Shown here in pieces: positions 1 to 6,707 of a stretch of DNA of 15,959 nucleotides. Source of the DNA: an uncultured Oscillospiraceae bacterium (lineage in GTDB: Bacteria > Bacillota > Clostridia > Oscillospirales > Oscillospiraceae); the NCBI GenBank assembly GCA_910587285.1, contig CAJULM010000058.1, positions 1-15,959 on the forward strand, written 5' to 3'. The stretch's first letter is position 1, and each line of letters begins with the position of its first letter. The position numbers and the translations under genes are program-made. The notes under the pieces are model-generated. The model did no database searches and was not told where the DNA came from. It was given only the letters and a program-made list of their open reading frames with translations.

Positions 1-289
1 TCAGCGCCGCTATGTCGTTGTTCTTGTTGGCGGTGTCCACGCAGTCATTGACCGCGATATAACGGACATTCTTCATCGGAAAGTAAATTTCGATGTTATA
101 GCCCACGCGCCGCACCTCCCGGATCAGAAGCGGCAGTTCAGCGGGCGGGGCCTCCTTCACCACCGCGCCGTTGAGGATGCGGCGGCAGTAGCCCTCGCGG
201 GACAGGCCGCTCTTTCTGACCTTTTTTGTCAGGTTTTCCAGTTCGGTCTTGGTGAAGTAAATCTCCACCCTACAATTACGTTTTCTCAT
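1..289 (-). CDS. MobC-like N-terminus fused in frame to a serine recombinase fragment; partial
   Basis: An ATG at 289, preceded by an AGGAGG-type site (complement of 294-299), opens a frame that runs off the left edge (96 codons seen). Residues 1 to about 63 look like a MobC/relaxosome accessory protein: a basic start, a ribbon-helix-helix type segment, then KEAPPAELPLLIREVRRVG. In MobC proteins the next stretch is normally of the GNNLNQIA type. Here, from about residue 64, the sequence is instead YNIEIYFPMKNVRYIAVND, which resembles the resolvase domain of ICE serine recombinases. The junction is near base 100. A natural deletion joining two element genes, or a chimeric assembly, would both explain this. 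Family recognition is from memory of motifs, not a search. Confidence 0.6.
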   Translation of the reverse strand, partial: MRKRNCRVEIYFTKTELENLTKKVRKSGLSREGYCRRILNGAVVKEAPPAELPLLIREVRRVGYNIEIYFPMKNVRYIAVNDCVDTANKNNDIAAL

Positions 290-377
290 GTTGCCTCCTT
301 AATCATTTTTCAGTGGTTGGAAAATCGTCTTTTCTTTTCGTCGATTGTGTGCTATCCTAATAAAAGAGGTGGGCGAT

Positions 378-581
378 ATGACAGCAGCACAAATTCGACG
401 GAGAATTGCGGCAGTAAAAACGGCTGACGCCATCAATGCCATTGAAGGTGTGCCGGTTTCTCGGTATGCCCAGGTGCTTTCCCGCAGTTGGGCAAAGGGC
501 GAGATCACGGGCGAACAGATGAAACAGGCGCTCTTGGCTTCTCACGCAAAACTGGCCGCACAGGTACGAAAGCATGGCTGA
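378..581 (+). CDS. VbhA-family antitoxin of the Fic protein
   Basis: This 67-residue helical protein lies directly upstream of a Fic-domain gene and overlaps it by 8 bases, the usual layout of VbhA/VbhT-type class I Fic modules. Its role would be to bind the Fic protein and block AMP transfer by inserting a glutamate into the ATP pocket. The body (AIEGVPVSRYAQVLSRSWA, then a GEITGEQ turn) matches the VbhA family. The inhibition motif is normally [S/T]xxxE[G/N]; the glutamate and glycine are present (IEG), but the residue four before the glutamate is Ile, not Ser/Thr. The ATG at 378 was chosen because AGAGGTGG lies just upstream; a TTG at 345 would add 11 residues without a good ribosome site. 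Confidence 0.75.
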   Translation: MTAAQIRRRIAAVKTADAINAIEGVPVSRYAQVLSRSWAKGEITGEQMKQALLASHAKLAAQVRKHG

Positions 582-1293
582 TCCTTATCTCTATGATGAT
601 GTTTCTGTCCTGCAGAACGCACTTTCCATCAAAGATGAAAAGACGCTGGATTTGATCGAGGCAGAACAGTCCCGCGCAAACATGATGCTGCTCTACGAAC
701 AGGGCTTCCACGACTTTACGCCGGAGGGCCTGCAAAGCATCCACCGCTTTTTGTTTGGCGACCTTTACGATTGGACGGGCCAATTTCGTATCATCAACAT
801 TGAGAAACGGGAACGGCTCCTTGCGGGCCGCAGCGTGTGGTACAGCAACGATGAAGCGATCAGTGATGATTTAGCGTCTGTCTTTCAGGATATTCAGGTA
901 CAGGATTGGAACGCTTTTTCAAGAGAAGCCTTTGTATCAGCCGTATCCCGGTGCTTTGCGAAAATCTGGCAGATACACCCTTTTCGTGAGGGGAATACCC
1001 GGACGGTCGTTATGATGCTGACATTCTTTGTTGAGCATTACGGCTACTTCACGGATCAGGAGCTTTTAGCCGAGAGCGCCGAGTATGTGCGGGATTCCTT
1101 TGTGATGGCGTCTTTAGACCAGTTCTCCGAGTATGAACGTCTTGAACGGATACTGATGGACGCCGTTTGTGATGATCCTATCGAATACGAGTTGACGCGG
1201 GATGCGGAGTTTGAACGTCAGCGTTCTGAAAAGTATCAGAAGTACCAAAAGGAATATTACACACCGGAGCCGCATTGCCGGCGTGAAGATTGA
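574..1293 (+). CDS. Fic-domain protein, probable AMP transferase toxin
   Basis: Fic enzymes transfer AMP or another nucleotide from NTPs to target proteins. In 239 residues, an LFGDLYDWTGQFR segment (60-72), typical of Fic/DOC proteins, is followed by the active-site loop HPFREGNTRT at 135-144. The base His135, Phe137, acidic Glu139, Gly140, Asn141 and Arg143 are present. The canonical motif is HxFx[D/E]GN[G/K]RxxR; here the second Gly is Thr142 and the final Arg is Val146. That last Arg normally contacts ATP and the antitoxin glutamate, so the enzyme is divergent. A charged C-terminal tail (about 205-239) follows. It is translationally coupled to the antitoxin (ATGGCTGA overlap) and followed by a hairpin with a T run. 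Its target and the activity are unknown; transfer of something other than AMP is possible. Confidence 0.85.
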   Translation: MADPYLYDDVSVLQNALSIKDEKTLDLIEAEQSRANMMLLYEQGFHDFTPEGLQSIHRFLFGDLYDWTGQFRIINIEKRERLLAGRSVWYSNDEAISDDLASVFQDIQVQDWNAFSREAFVSAVSRCFAKIWQIHPFREGNTRTVVMMLTFFVEHYGYFTDQELLAESAEYVRDSFVMASLDQFSEYERLERILMDAVCDDPIEYELTRDAEFERQRSEKYQKYQKEYYTPEPHCRRED

Positions 1294-1310
1294 GGGATAA
1301 CGTGTGGTGA

Positions 1311-1348
1311 TGACCGCCAACTGACATTGTTCGGTTGGCGGTCATTTT
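1311..1348 (+). terminator. Intrinsic terminator after the Fic gene
   Basis: An 11-base perfect inverted repeat, TGACCGCCAAC (1311-1321) and GTTGGCGGTCA (1334-1344), with a 12-base loop, is followed by TTTT. It lies 17 bases after the Fic stop codon. The T run is short, so efficiency may be moderate. Confidence 0.7.
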
Positions 1349-1376
1349 GCGGGGTCATAGGGTCGGCAAGCCCCTG

Positions 1377-1605
1377 TCAAGCTGAATTTGCCCCAGCAAA
1401 TTCGTTGCTGGTGTACTTCCAGTAACCGCCGCTGATGGAGTTTCCTTTGATGGTTCCCAGGGTACTTGCCAAATCCAGCTTGCTGGATGGTGACGGTGCC
1501 GCTGTTGTCCAGCGTGGCGGCGCTGGCGGGCACGGCGAGGATGCCGAACAGCGTAGCCACCACCAGCAGCATGGACAGCAGGCGGTTGAAATGCTTGTGT
1601 TTCAT
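1377..1605 (-). pseudogene. Small secreted protein, frameshifted
   Basis: An ATG at 1605 with an AGGAGA site six bases upstream starts a clear signal peptide (MKHKHFNRLLSMLLVVATLF, cleavage likely after PASA). About 14 residues later the reading frame turns into an arginine- and histidine-rich tail ending at 1342. Removing one base near 1480 (in the CAGCAAGCTGG stretch of the minus strand) restores a much more protein-like ending, LDLASTLGTIKG...NEFAGANSA, with a stop at 1377, giving 75 residues. I therefore read it as a one-base insertion in a small exported protein. It is the last gene of the surface module. I do not recognise its family. A real 87-residue protein in the unshifted frame is the alternative. 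Confidence 0.55.
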
Positions 1606-1631
1606 GGGTTCTCCTTTCTTTCCGGGCATAA

Positions 1632-1661
1632 GAAAAGGCAGGCTGCTTTCACAGTCTGCCT
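1632..1661 (-). terminator. Terminator after the transglutaminase-like gene
   Basis: On the minus strand AGGCAGACTG and CAGCCTGCCT (complements of 1652-1661 and 1636-1645) pair with one mismatch around a six-base loop, then TTTTCT follows. It lies between the transglutaminase-like gene and the small secreted gene. Confidence 0.6.
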
Positions 1662-1685
1662 ATCCGATGCGCTTGTTCAGTTGTT

Positions 1686-2519
1686 CTACTTGGTTGAACC
1701 GGGGACAAACAGCTCTTTCAGAAAAGCCGTCTGCTCCGGCGCTCGGTCTGGATGGTTAGGGTAGGTTTCCTGAAGCAGCATGGAATGGCTGCTCGTCAGG
1801 TCGTTTAAGGACACGTCCACATGGAGCCACTGGCCGTCCACATAGACCATGTTCCAGGTGTGGTTGCTGGTGCTGATGGTAAAACAGGGGATGTCAGCCG
1901 CTCCGCACAGAAACTTGAACGCTCTGGCATAGGAGCCGCAGGCCGCTTGTAGCTCCCCGCTGTGCTGGGAAAAGGTGCGGGTCACGCCCGCCGTCTTGCC
2001 TTTTTGGTAGGCCAGCAGGGTACACAGGTAGTCGTTCAGGTATTCTGCCTTCTCCCGGTCGGTCATCCCATCTGTGGCCTGGATGGTGGGCTGGATGAAG
2101 TCAAAGGGCGCTTGGTAGTTCTCCGGCATGGCGGCGGACACGGCAAAGTAGTCCAGGTATTGCCAGTAGTTGGTGAAGTTCTCCGGGACATGATGCTCAT
2201 ACCGCACAACGCCCTCCATCCGCCCCAGCAGGTTCTTCACGGCGCTGTACTCGCTGTCGCCCACCATCGTGTAGGCGGGGGCGGTATCGCTGGTGCCGTC
2301 CACCAACGTCTGCCGGATGGCGTTGTAGAGCGCCCGGTCATAGGTGGCGGTGAACACGTCCGGGTTGGCGTCCTGGGAGAAGTCCTCCCGGCTCCATTGG
2401 GCGGCGCTGATGACGTAGGAGTCCGGCTGGGCTTGTGCGGCGTGGGCCGGAACGCTCAAACCGGCGATAAGGGCGGTGCAGGCGATCCCGGCAAGCAAGC
2501 GGTTCAGACTGTTTTTCAT
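1686..2519 (-). CDS. Secreted transglutaminase-like (papain-fold) protein
   Basis: A 277-residue exported protein. The signal peptide spans residues 1 to about 27 (basic start, hydrophobic core, cleavage after AHA). The C-terminal half has the transglutaminase-core pattern: Cys194 in AACGSYARAF, His220 in SNHTWNMV and Asp235 in WLHVDVSLND, with about 26 residues between Cys and His, as expected for the triad. Such domains act as peptidases, cross-linkers or structural domains on the cell surface. The ATG at 2519 was chosen because AGGAGG sits nine bases upstream; an upstream in-frame start lacks this. It follows a sortase and an anchored protein on the same strand, suggesting work on or in the cell envelope. 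No anchor motif or C-terminal membrane segment is seen, so it may be released. Confidence 0.85.
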   Translation of the reverse strand: MKNSLNRLLAGIACTALIAGLSVPAHAAQAQPDSYVISAAQWSREDFSQDANPDVFTATYDRALYNAIRQTLVDGTSDTAPAYTMVGDSEYSAVKNLLGRMEGVVRYEHHVPENFTNYWQYLDYFAVSAAMPENYQAPFDFIQPTIQATDGMTDREKAEYLNDYLCTLLAYQKGKTAGVTRTFSQHSGELQAACGSYARAFKFLCGAADIPCFTISTSNHTWNMVYVDGQWLHVDVSLNDLTSSHSMLLQETYPNHPDRAPEQTAFLKELFVPGSTK

Positions 2520-2623
2520 TATGAATGACCTCCTATGTGATATGTTGGGGGCTTTGCTGTCCCAACAGTACCACAAACGGGGAAAACAGTCTAAGGTGCG
2601 AATTTCTTTTCAGCGGGTGTCTG

Positions 2624-3445
2624 TCAGACCTCCACGGCCCGGACCGCCCAGCGGTAGGCGCTCTGATTGCGGACGCAGGTAAAGAGCGTGACGCAGTTCT
2701 CGGCGGTAGGGGCCAGCAGGGAGTTGTCCGTTTCGCTGATCTTGTTGACGCTGGTAACGGAGTAGGTGCGGGTGCCCAGCTTGGTCGTCAGGGTGATGGT
2801 GTCACCCACGTTCAAGTTGTGGATGTCGCCAAAATAGCAGTTGGTCCCCCGGTTGTGACCGGCGATGGCGCAGTTTCCGTCCCAAATGCTGGTGTCCTCA
2901 AAGTGGCCCGCCCCTTTCGCCAGGACGGAGCTGCCCGTACCCTCGTAGACCTTGACGTTTACATTCAGGCTGGGGATTTTCAGGGTCGCCAGATAGCCGC
3001 CCTTGTAGTAGAGATCGGATGTGACCTCCGTGTACCCGGTGGAGGGGACGGGCGTGGCTGTGCCCCCGGTGGAACCGCCGCCGGACACGATGCCGCTGGG
3101 GATGGTGTTGAAGTCAGGCGGGGCGACGGTCACGCCGATTCCGCCAGAAATGACAGCGCCCTCGCCCAGCATATAGCCGGGGGCCAGATTAGGCGTCAGG
3201 GGTGTGCCGGTGTTCAGGGTGTAGGCGCTGGGAGAGCCAAAACCGGGCGGGATCAGGGCCGCGTTCTTGCTCACGTCCACGTTGGGCAGCTCGCCCCGGT
3301 CAGCCGTGATAACCGGCTCAATGGAGGTGGACTTGCCGTACTCCGGGTCGCCGGGGCCGTCGATGTTGTATTCAAGGGCACTGGCGGGCACCGTCAGGGC
3401 CAGGGTCAGGCACAGAACGGAAAAAAGAGTGGTCAGTTTCTTCAT
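2624..3445 (-). CDS. Sortase family transpeptidase
   Basis: Sortases join surface proteins to peptidoglycan or to each other using a Cys/His/Arg site. This 273-residue protein has a signal peptide or N-terminal anchor (1 to about 23), a Gly/Pro/Ser/Thr-rich, low-complexity region (about 60-138), then the beta-barrel sortase domain. Catalytic residues are visible: His197 in AGHNRG, Cys257 in TLFTCVRN and Arg265 in SAYRWAVRAV. The short domain and the TLFTC pattern suggest a class D/E or similar single-gene sortase rather than housekeeping SrtA; the class is uncertain. An AGGAGG site is nine bases upstream of the ATG. It starts six bases after the upstream anchored-protein gene ends, so they form one operon, and that protein is the natural substrate candidate. 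The long linker would hold the active domain away from the membrane. Confidence 0.9.
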   Translation of the reverse strand: MKKLTTLFSVLCLTLALTVPASALEYNIDGPGDPEYGKSTSIEPVITADRGELPNVDVSKNAALIPPGFGSPSAYTLNTGTPLTPNLAPGYMLGEGAVISGGIGVTVAPPDFNTIPSGIVSGGGSTGGTATPVPSTGYTEVTSDLYYKGGYLATLKIPSLNVNVKVYEGTGSSVLAKGAGHFEDTSIWDGNCAIAGHNRGTNCYFGDIHNLNVGDTITLTTKLGTRTYSVTSVNKISETDNSLLAPTAENCVTLFTCVRNQSAYRWAVRAVEV

Positions 3446-3451
3446 GGCACA

Positions 3452-4393
3452 TTACCTCCTGCGTTTGATGAAGTAGAACGCTCCGCCGCCCAGCAGCACC
3501 GCCGCGACAACAGCCACCACGGGCAGGACTTTGTTCTTCTCGCTGGTCGGGGCGTCGGTGGGAGCATCGGTGGGGTCAACGGGAGTAGTGGGGGCGGCGG
3601 GGTCGGTCAGGTCAGGGCTGGGGGTATCGCCGGGTTCCTCCGGGGCCACGGGTTCCAGAGCCGTGCCCTCGAAGATCGCCACATAGCGGACTTTATTCAG
3701 ATTGATACGGCTGACGGTGCCAGCGTAGTCGGCGGTGACGGTGTAGCCCTTCACATAGGAGCTGGTGGCGGAGCCGGAGTAGGAGGCCACGGCGGTGAAG
3801 TGGCCGTCCCCCTCGGTCTGCCAGTTCACGGTCTGGAGGGTCAGGGAGTGGCCGTTGTCGGTGATGGACTTGGGGATATACTGCGTGTCCTGGTCGGCAA
3901 GGCCAGGGTAGGTGCGGGTGGCGGTGACGCTCTTGGTGGAACTGCCATATCCGGCCACCTCCACGTTCACCGTGTCCAGCTTCAGGGCCAGCGTTCCGGC
4001 AAGCCCGTCCTCGGTGACAAACTCCTTTGTCTGGGGCAAGAGGGCCAGCACCGCGCCCATATCCTTGCTCTTGCTGTTCACGGACACGGTTTCCGTGTGT
4101 TGGCGGCTCTCGTTGGCGGGGAGTTCCTGCTTCAGCAGGTCAGTGAGGGTGTAATGGTAGCCCTCCTGCTCAAAGTCGGAACGGGGGATGCCAGCGGGAT
4201 TGTCCTCCGGCCCCAGGTCGTACATCTTCCTGATCTCGCCGCCGTCCTCGCTCCGGGTGACTGCGGTGGGATAGCAGGGGGACGGCTGGACGGGTTCAGG
4301 CGGGTCGGCGGCAAAGGCGGCGGTGGTCAGGCTCATGGCAAGAGCCAGGACGCACAGCAGCCGAGCCGCGTGGGTGATGGTTTTCCGCTTCAT
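3452..4393 (-). CDS. Membrane-anchored surface protein, probable sortase partner
   Basis: A 313-residue exported protein of no recognised enzymatic family. A signal peptide covers 1 to about 28 (ends AAFA). A beta-rich ectodomain follows, then a Pro/Thr/Asp-rich linker (about 245-283), a hydrophobic segment (about 289-310) and a KRRR tail. This is the layout of a Gram-positive cell-wall anchored protein, but no LPXTG is present before the membrane segment; the nearest sequence is KNKVLPVV. It may therefore stay in the membrane or use another sorting signal. The ATG at 4393 is preferred over the upstream in-frame start because GGAGG lies ten bases before it. Coupled to the sortase gene downstream. 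A role in ICE mating-pair contact or adhesion is inference from context. Confidence 0.8.
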   Translation of the reverse strand: MKRKTITHAARLLCVLALAMSLTTAAFAADPPEPVQPSPCYPTAVTRSEDGGEIRKMYDLGPEDNPAGIPRSDFEQEGYHYTLTDLLKQELPANESRQHTETVSVNSKSKDMGAVLALLPQTKEFVTEDGLAGTLALKLDTVNVEVAGYGSSTKSVTATRTYPGLADQDTQYIPKSITDNGHSLTLQTVNWQTEGDGHFTAVASYSGSATSSYVKGYTVTADYAGTVSRINLNKVRYVAIFEGTALEPVAPEEPGDTPSPDLTDPAAPTTPVDPTDAPTDAPTSEKNKVLPVVAVVAAVLLGGGAFYFIKRRR

Positions 4394-4429
4394 AGAAAAA
4401 TTACCTCCGTTTTGTTGATGTTGGGCGCA

Positions 4430-4453
4430 AAAAAGCCCGTGGCGCTCCACGGG
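4430..4453 (-). terminator. Terminator between parB and the surface operon
   Basis: On the minus strand CCCGTGG and CCACGGG form a perfect seven-base stem with an AGCG loop, followed by CTTTTTT. It lies after parB and only about 40 bases before the anchored-protein start. Confidence 0.75.
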
Positions 4454-4604
4454 GGCGGTTCAAGGTTTTTACCGGCTGAAAAAGGATGGGCAGAGACTTT
4501 CTTTTCAGCAGGTACAGCAGGTTTGGAGGGGGAGAGTGTGAGAGGGGGAGGGCGTGGAAAGTGCCAGGGCCGCAAAAGGGCAGAATATCCCCCAGGTGTG
4601 ACGT

Positions 4605-5554
4605 TCACCGCTCCCGCCCCCTTTCCCGCCTGCGGTACATCTCCAACGCCTTCACGATGGTGTCCTCGATCTTCTGTGCGGGCGTCCCCGCAGGAAAAAA
4701 CTTGTCGATGCGGTTTCGGGGTATCTTGAATTGCTCCACCTGATTGGGCTTTTCCTCCTGCATGATGGAGAGGATCACGTCGGGGTTCAGCTAGCCTTGC
4801 TTGGAAAACTCCCGCATTTTGATGGCCTGGGCATGGGACGGGGTGCAATCCTCACCCTCAATGACCTCCAACAAGGAGTTCTGTCCTTTAACAGATAGGA
4901 CAGCTCCACGGCGGGGCGCAGGGCCATTTGCAGCTTATCTTTCTCTTTCAGCACAGAATTGTCCACCATGTCCAGCAGTTTGGGCACAAGGTTCGTCAAG
5001 CGAATGTAGCGGCGCACTTGCTCCCGGCTTTCACCGCTTTGTGCCCCTACCAGTTCATTACTTCTCAACTTCGGCACCGCTGATGTCGAAGTTAAATCCA
5101 CCCGCTCTCCTTGCCGTTTCATAGCGTCCAGCTTCATTTTGTAGGCAAACGCCTTTTCTGAGGGCAGGACACGCTCACGCTGGAGGTTGCTGTCTACTAT
5201 AATAATGATGGCTTCATCGTCGGTCTGTTCCCGGACGATGAAGGGCGCTGTGGGCAATTCCGCCAGTTCAGCCGCCCGCTTGCGCCGGTGGCCGGACACC
5301 ATCTGATAGCTGCCGTCCGGCATAGGTCGCACCAGCACAGGAGAAAGGACACCCCGCTCCTTGACGCTCTCCACCATCTGCTCCATTTCCTCGTCCATCC
5401 GCACCTTGAACGGGTGGTCGGGAAAATCACTAATCTCGGAGGCGGGCAGGTCGATCACATAGCTGCGCTGGGCGTTGTCCCGTTCTGCCTGGGTAGAGAA
5501 CAGGTCGTTATAAGCCTCGTTCAGCCCCAGGTCGATTGCGGTTCCTTTGCTCAA
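4605..5554 (-). pseudogene. parB: ParB-like partition protein, frameshift plus nonsense
   Basis: The ParB/Spo0J nuclease-like domain is clear: a DLPASEISDFPDHPFKVR start, the box GHRRKRAAEL at 88-97, a DSNLQRERVLPSEKAFAYKM segment, then a helix-turn-helix region with SREQVRRYIRL. ParB loads on a centromere site and stimulates ParA. The frame breaks near base 4884, about residue 223: one base is missing and the original frame then ends at 4787 in a scrambled tail. In the other frame good ParB sequence resumes (NSLLEVIEGEDCTPSHAQAI) but meets TAG at 4793-4791, then continues as LNPDVILSIMQEEKPNQVEQ to a stop at 4605. Repaired length would be about 316 residues. The start is TTG at 5554 with GGAGG upstream; TTGA overlaps the current parA stop. 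Confidence 0.85.
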
Positions 5555-6330
5555 GGGCGCTCATCTCCTCCACCAGCGCGGTATATGCACGCCGCTACTT
5601 TCCCCTTGCCATCATGGGCAAAGATGCTCTTGCCCTCTACGCTGCACTCCGCCGCCCAGACAGAAAAAGGTATCTCCGTGTTCAACACCCGGAGATTGCT
5701 CCCGGTCTGCCACAGGGCGGAGATAATGCTTTTGGCGTTGTTGGTACGGCTGTCCACCATCGTAAGCAGGATGCCGTCGATTTTCAACTCCGGGTTGATT
5801 TGCCGTCGTACTTTGGCGACTGATCCCATCAGCAGCTTCAAGCCCTTGGTGGACAAATAGTTGGCCTGACAGGGAATGAGAACGCTGTCCGCCGCCAGGG
5901 CGTTGATGGTCAGCATACCCAGCGAGGGACGGCAATCCAAAAGAACATAGTCATAATCCCGCTTCACGCTGTCCACATACTGACGTAGTACCGTTTCCCG
6001 GCTCATCACGTTCACCAGCCCCACCTCCACGGCGGACAGGCTGCGGTTCCCCGGCACAAAATCAAATCCCTCATGGTGGTGCGTGATCTCCGGGTGTCCG
6101 GCTGGCTCTGCCCCGGCCACTACATTATTCATGGCGTTTGCAAGGCTCAACGGCAGCTCGTGGGGCTTGCGCTGGCCCAGCATCTTGGTCAGGTCGCCCT
6201 GGGGGTCTACGTCCAGCAGGAGAACTTTCTTTCCTTCCAGTGCAAGACCGGCCCCCAGGTTGTAGACAGTCGTGCTTTTGCCAACTCCGCCTTTTTGATT
6301 TGCTACGCTTATCACTTTCGGTTTCGCCAT
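5508..6330 (-). pseudogene. parA: ParA-family partition ATPase, C-terminal frameshift
   Basis: A Soj/ParA-type deviant Walker ATPase that segregates a plasmid or the ICE with its ParB. Walker A is KGGVGKST (13-20), the A' motif is DVDPQG (40-45) and a Walker B-like DYVLLDC is near 127-133; NPELKIDGILLTMVDSRT is the usual C-terminal block. The start ATG at 6330 has GGAGG upstream. As written the frame ends at 5551 (259 residues) with an odd tail IYRAGGGDERP. Removing one base at about 5589 restores AYTALVEEMSALEQRN and a stop at 5508 (273 residues), the normal ICE ParA ending. The catalytic core is untouched, so ATPase activity could survive, but the last helix is lost. Upstream, a repeat array and a terminator lie between it and rpsI. 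Confidence 0.85.
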
Positions 6331-6395
6331 TTGGGGGTTCCTCCTTTCATGGATTTAGCCGCCTGCGGCGAAACAGACGGCTATGTATGGGCATA

Positions 6396-6426
6396 GAAAA
6401 AGCCGCCACCTAAAAAAGTGACGGCT
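6396..6426 (-). terminator. Terminator upstream of parA
   Basis: On the minus strand AGCCGTCAC and GTGGCGGCT pair over nine positions (one G-T pair) around TTTTTTAG, followed by TTTTTC. It would stop transcripts arriving from the rpsI side before they reach parA. Confidence 0.65.
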
Positions 6427-6561
6427 CTTGACTATGTATCAAATTAATTTTCTTTAGGACAAAGACCATCAGCCCACGTCAAAACAAATCATCTGGAAAA
6501 CTCGAATGGGGAAGAGGGGATGAATCACCGAAAATGGGGCGGGGAGGTGGCTTTTCATTAG

Positions 6562-6615
6562 CCCATTTTTAACCCATTTACTCACCCATCAAAGGATTTA
6601 ACCCCTATTTAACCC
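6562..6615. repeat. Phased CCCAT / TTTAACCC repeat array
   Basis: CCCAT occurs at 6562, 6573 and 6585, and TTTAACCC at 6568, 6597 and 6608. Spacings of 11 and 12 bases put several copies on one face of the helix. Its place upstream of parA makes a partition site or element end plausible. The copies are short and the region is AT-rich, so chance is possible. Confidence 0.4.
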
Positions 6616-6665
6616 GTAGAAACAAGGTCAAAATCAGCGAAATCTTGTCAGGCTGTTTCAAAAGG

Positions 6666-6699
6666 AAAACCCCCGAAACCGTTGCGGCATCGAGGGTTT
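6666..6699 (-). terminator. Terminator of the rplM-rpsI operon
   Basis: On the minus strand AAACCCTCGA pairs with TCGGGGGTTT (ten positions, one G-T pair), followed by TTCCTTTTG. It starts eight bases past the rpsI stop. The T run is interrupted, so termination strength is uncertain. Confidence 0.7.
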
Positions 6700-6707
6700 G
6701 AGGGTTT

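Larger units (their letters stand above)
1..6660. mobile_element. Decayed integrative/conjugative element remnant
   Basis: The segment holds genes typical of Firmicutes ICEs: a MobC-like relaxosome protein, part of a serine recombinase, a VbhA/Fic toxin pair, ParA and ParB, and a cell-surface module (anchored protein, sortase, transglutaminase-like protein). It abuts the 3' end of rpsI. The conjugation core (relaxase, VirB4, VirB6, coupling protein) is absent, and three genes carry frameshifts, one with an additional nonsense codon. The host genes to the right are intact, so decay of the element is a better explanation than general sequencing error, though error is not excluded. The boundaries are inferred: the left end lies outside the window and the right end is placed in the AT-rich gap before rpsI. 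No terminal repeats were identified. Confidence 0.6.
6331..6707. other. AT-rich gap at the ICE/rpsI boundary
   Basis: This 377-base gap contains no credible gene. From left to right it holds the parA ribosome site, a minus-strand terminator (6396-6426), two copies of CTATGTAT flanking that terminator (6381 and 6432), a stretch without recognised features, a phased CCCAT/TTTAACCC array (6562-6615) and the rpsI terminator. It is lower in GC than the genes on both sides. It is where the element end and any attachment site should lie; I could not define an att core. Confidence 0.5.

Noticed and set aside
4524..4556. G-rich purine tract, possible G-quadruplex
   Set aside because: It has only three runs of three or more G and no fourth; it lies between a pseudogene and a terminator.
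2525..4729. A 734-codon open frame on the plus strand
   Set aside because: It lies opposite the sortase and anchored-protein genes, is Gly/Val/His/Arg-rich low complexity and lacks any domain; it is a GC-rich antisense shadow.
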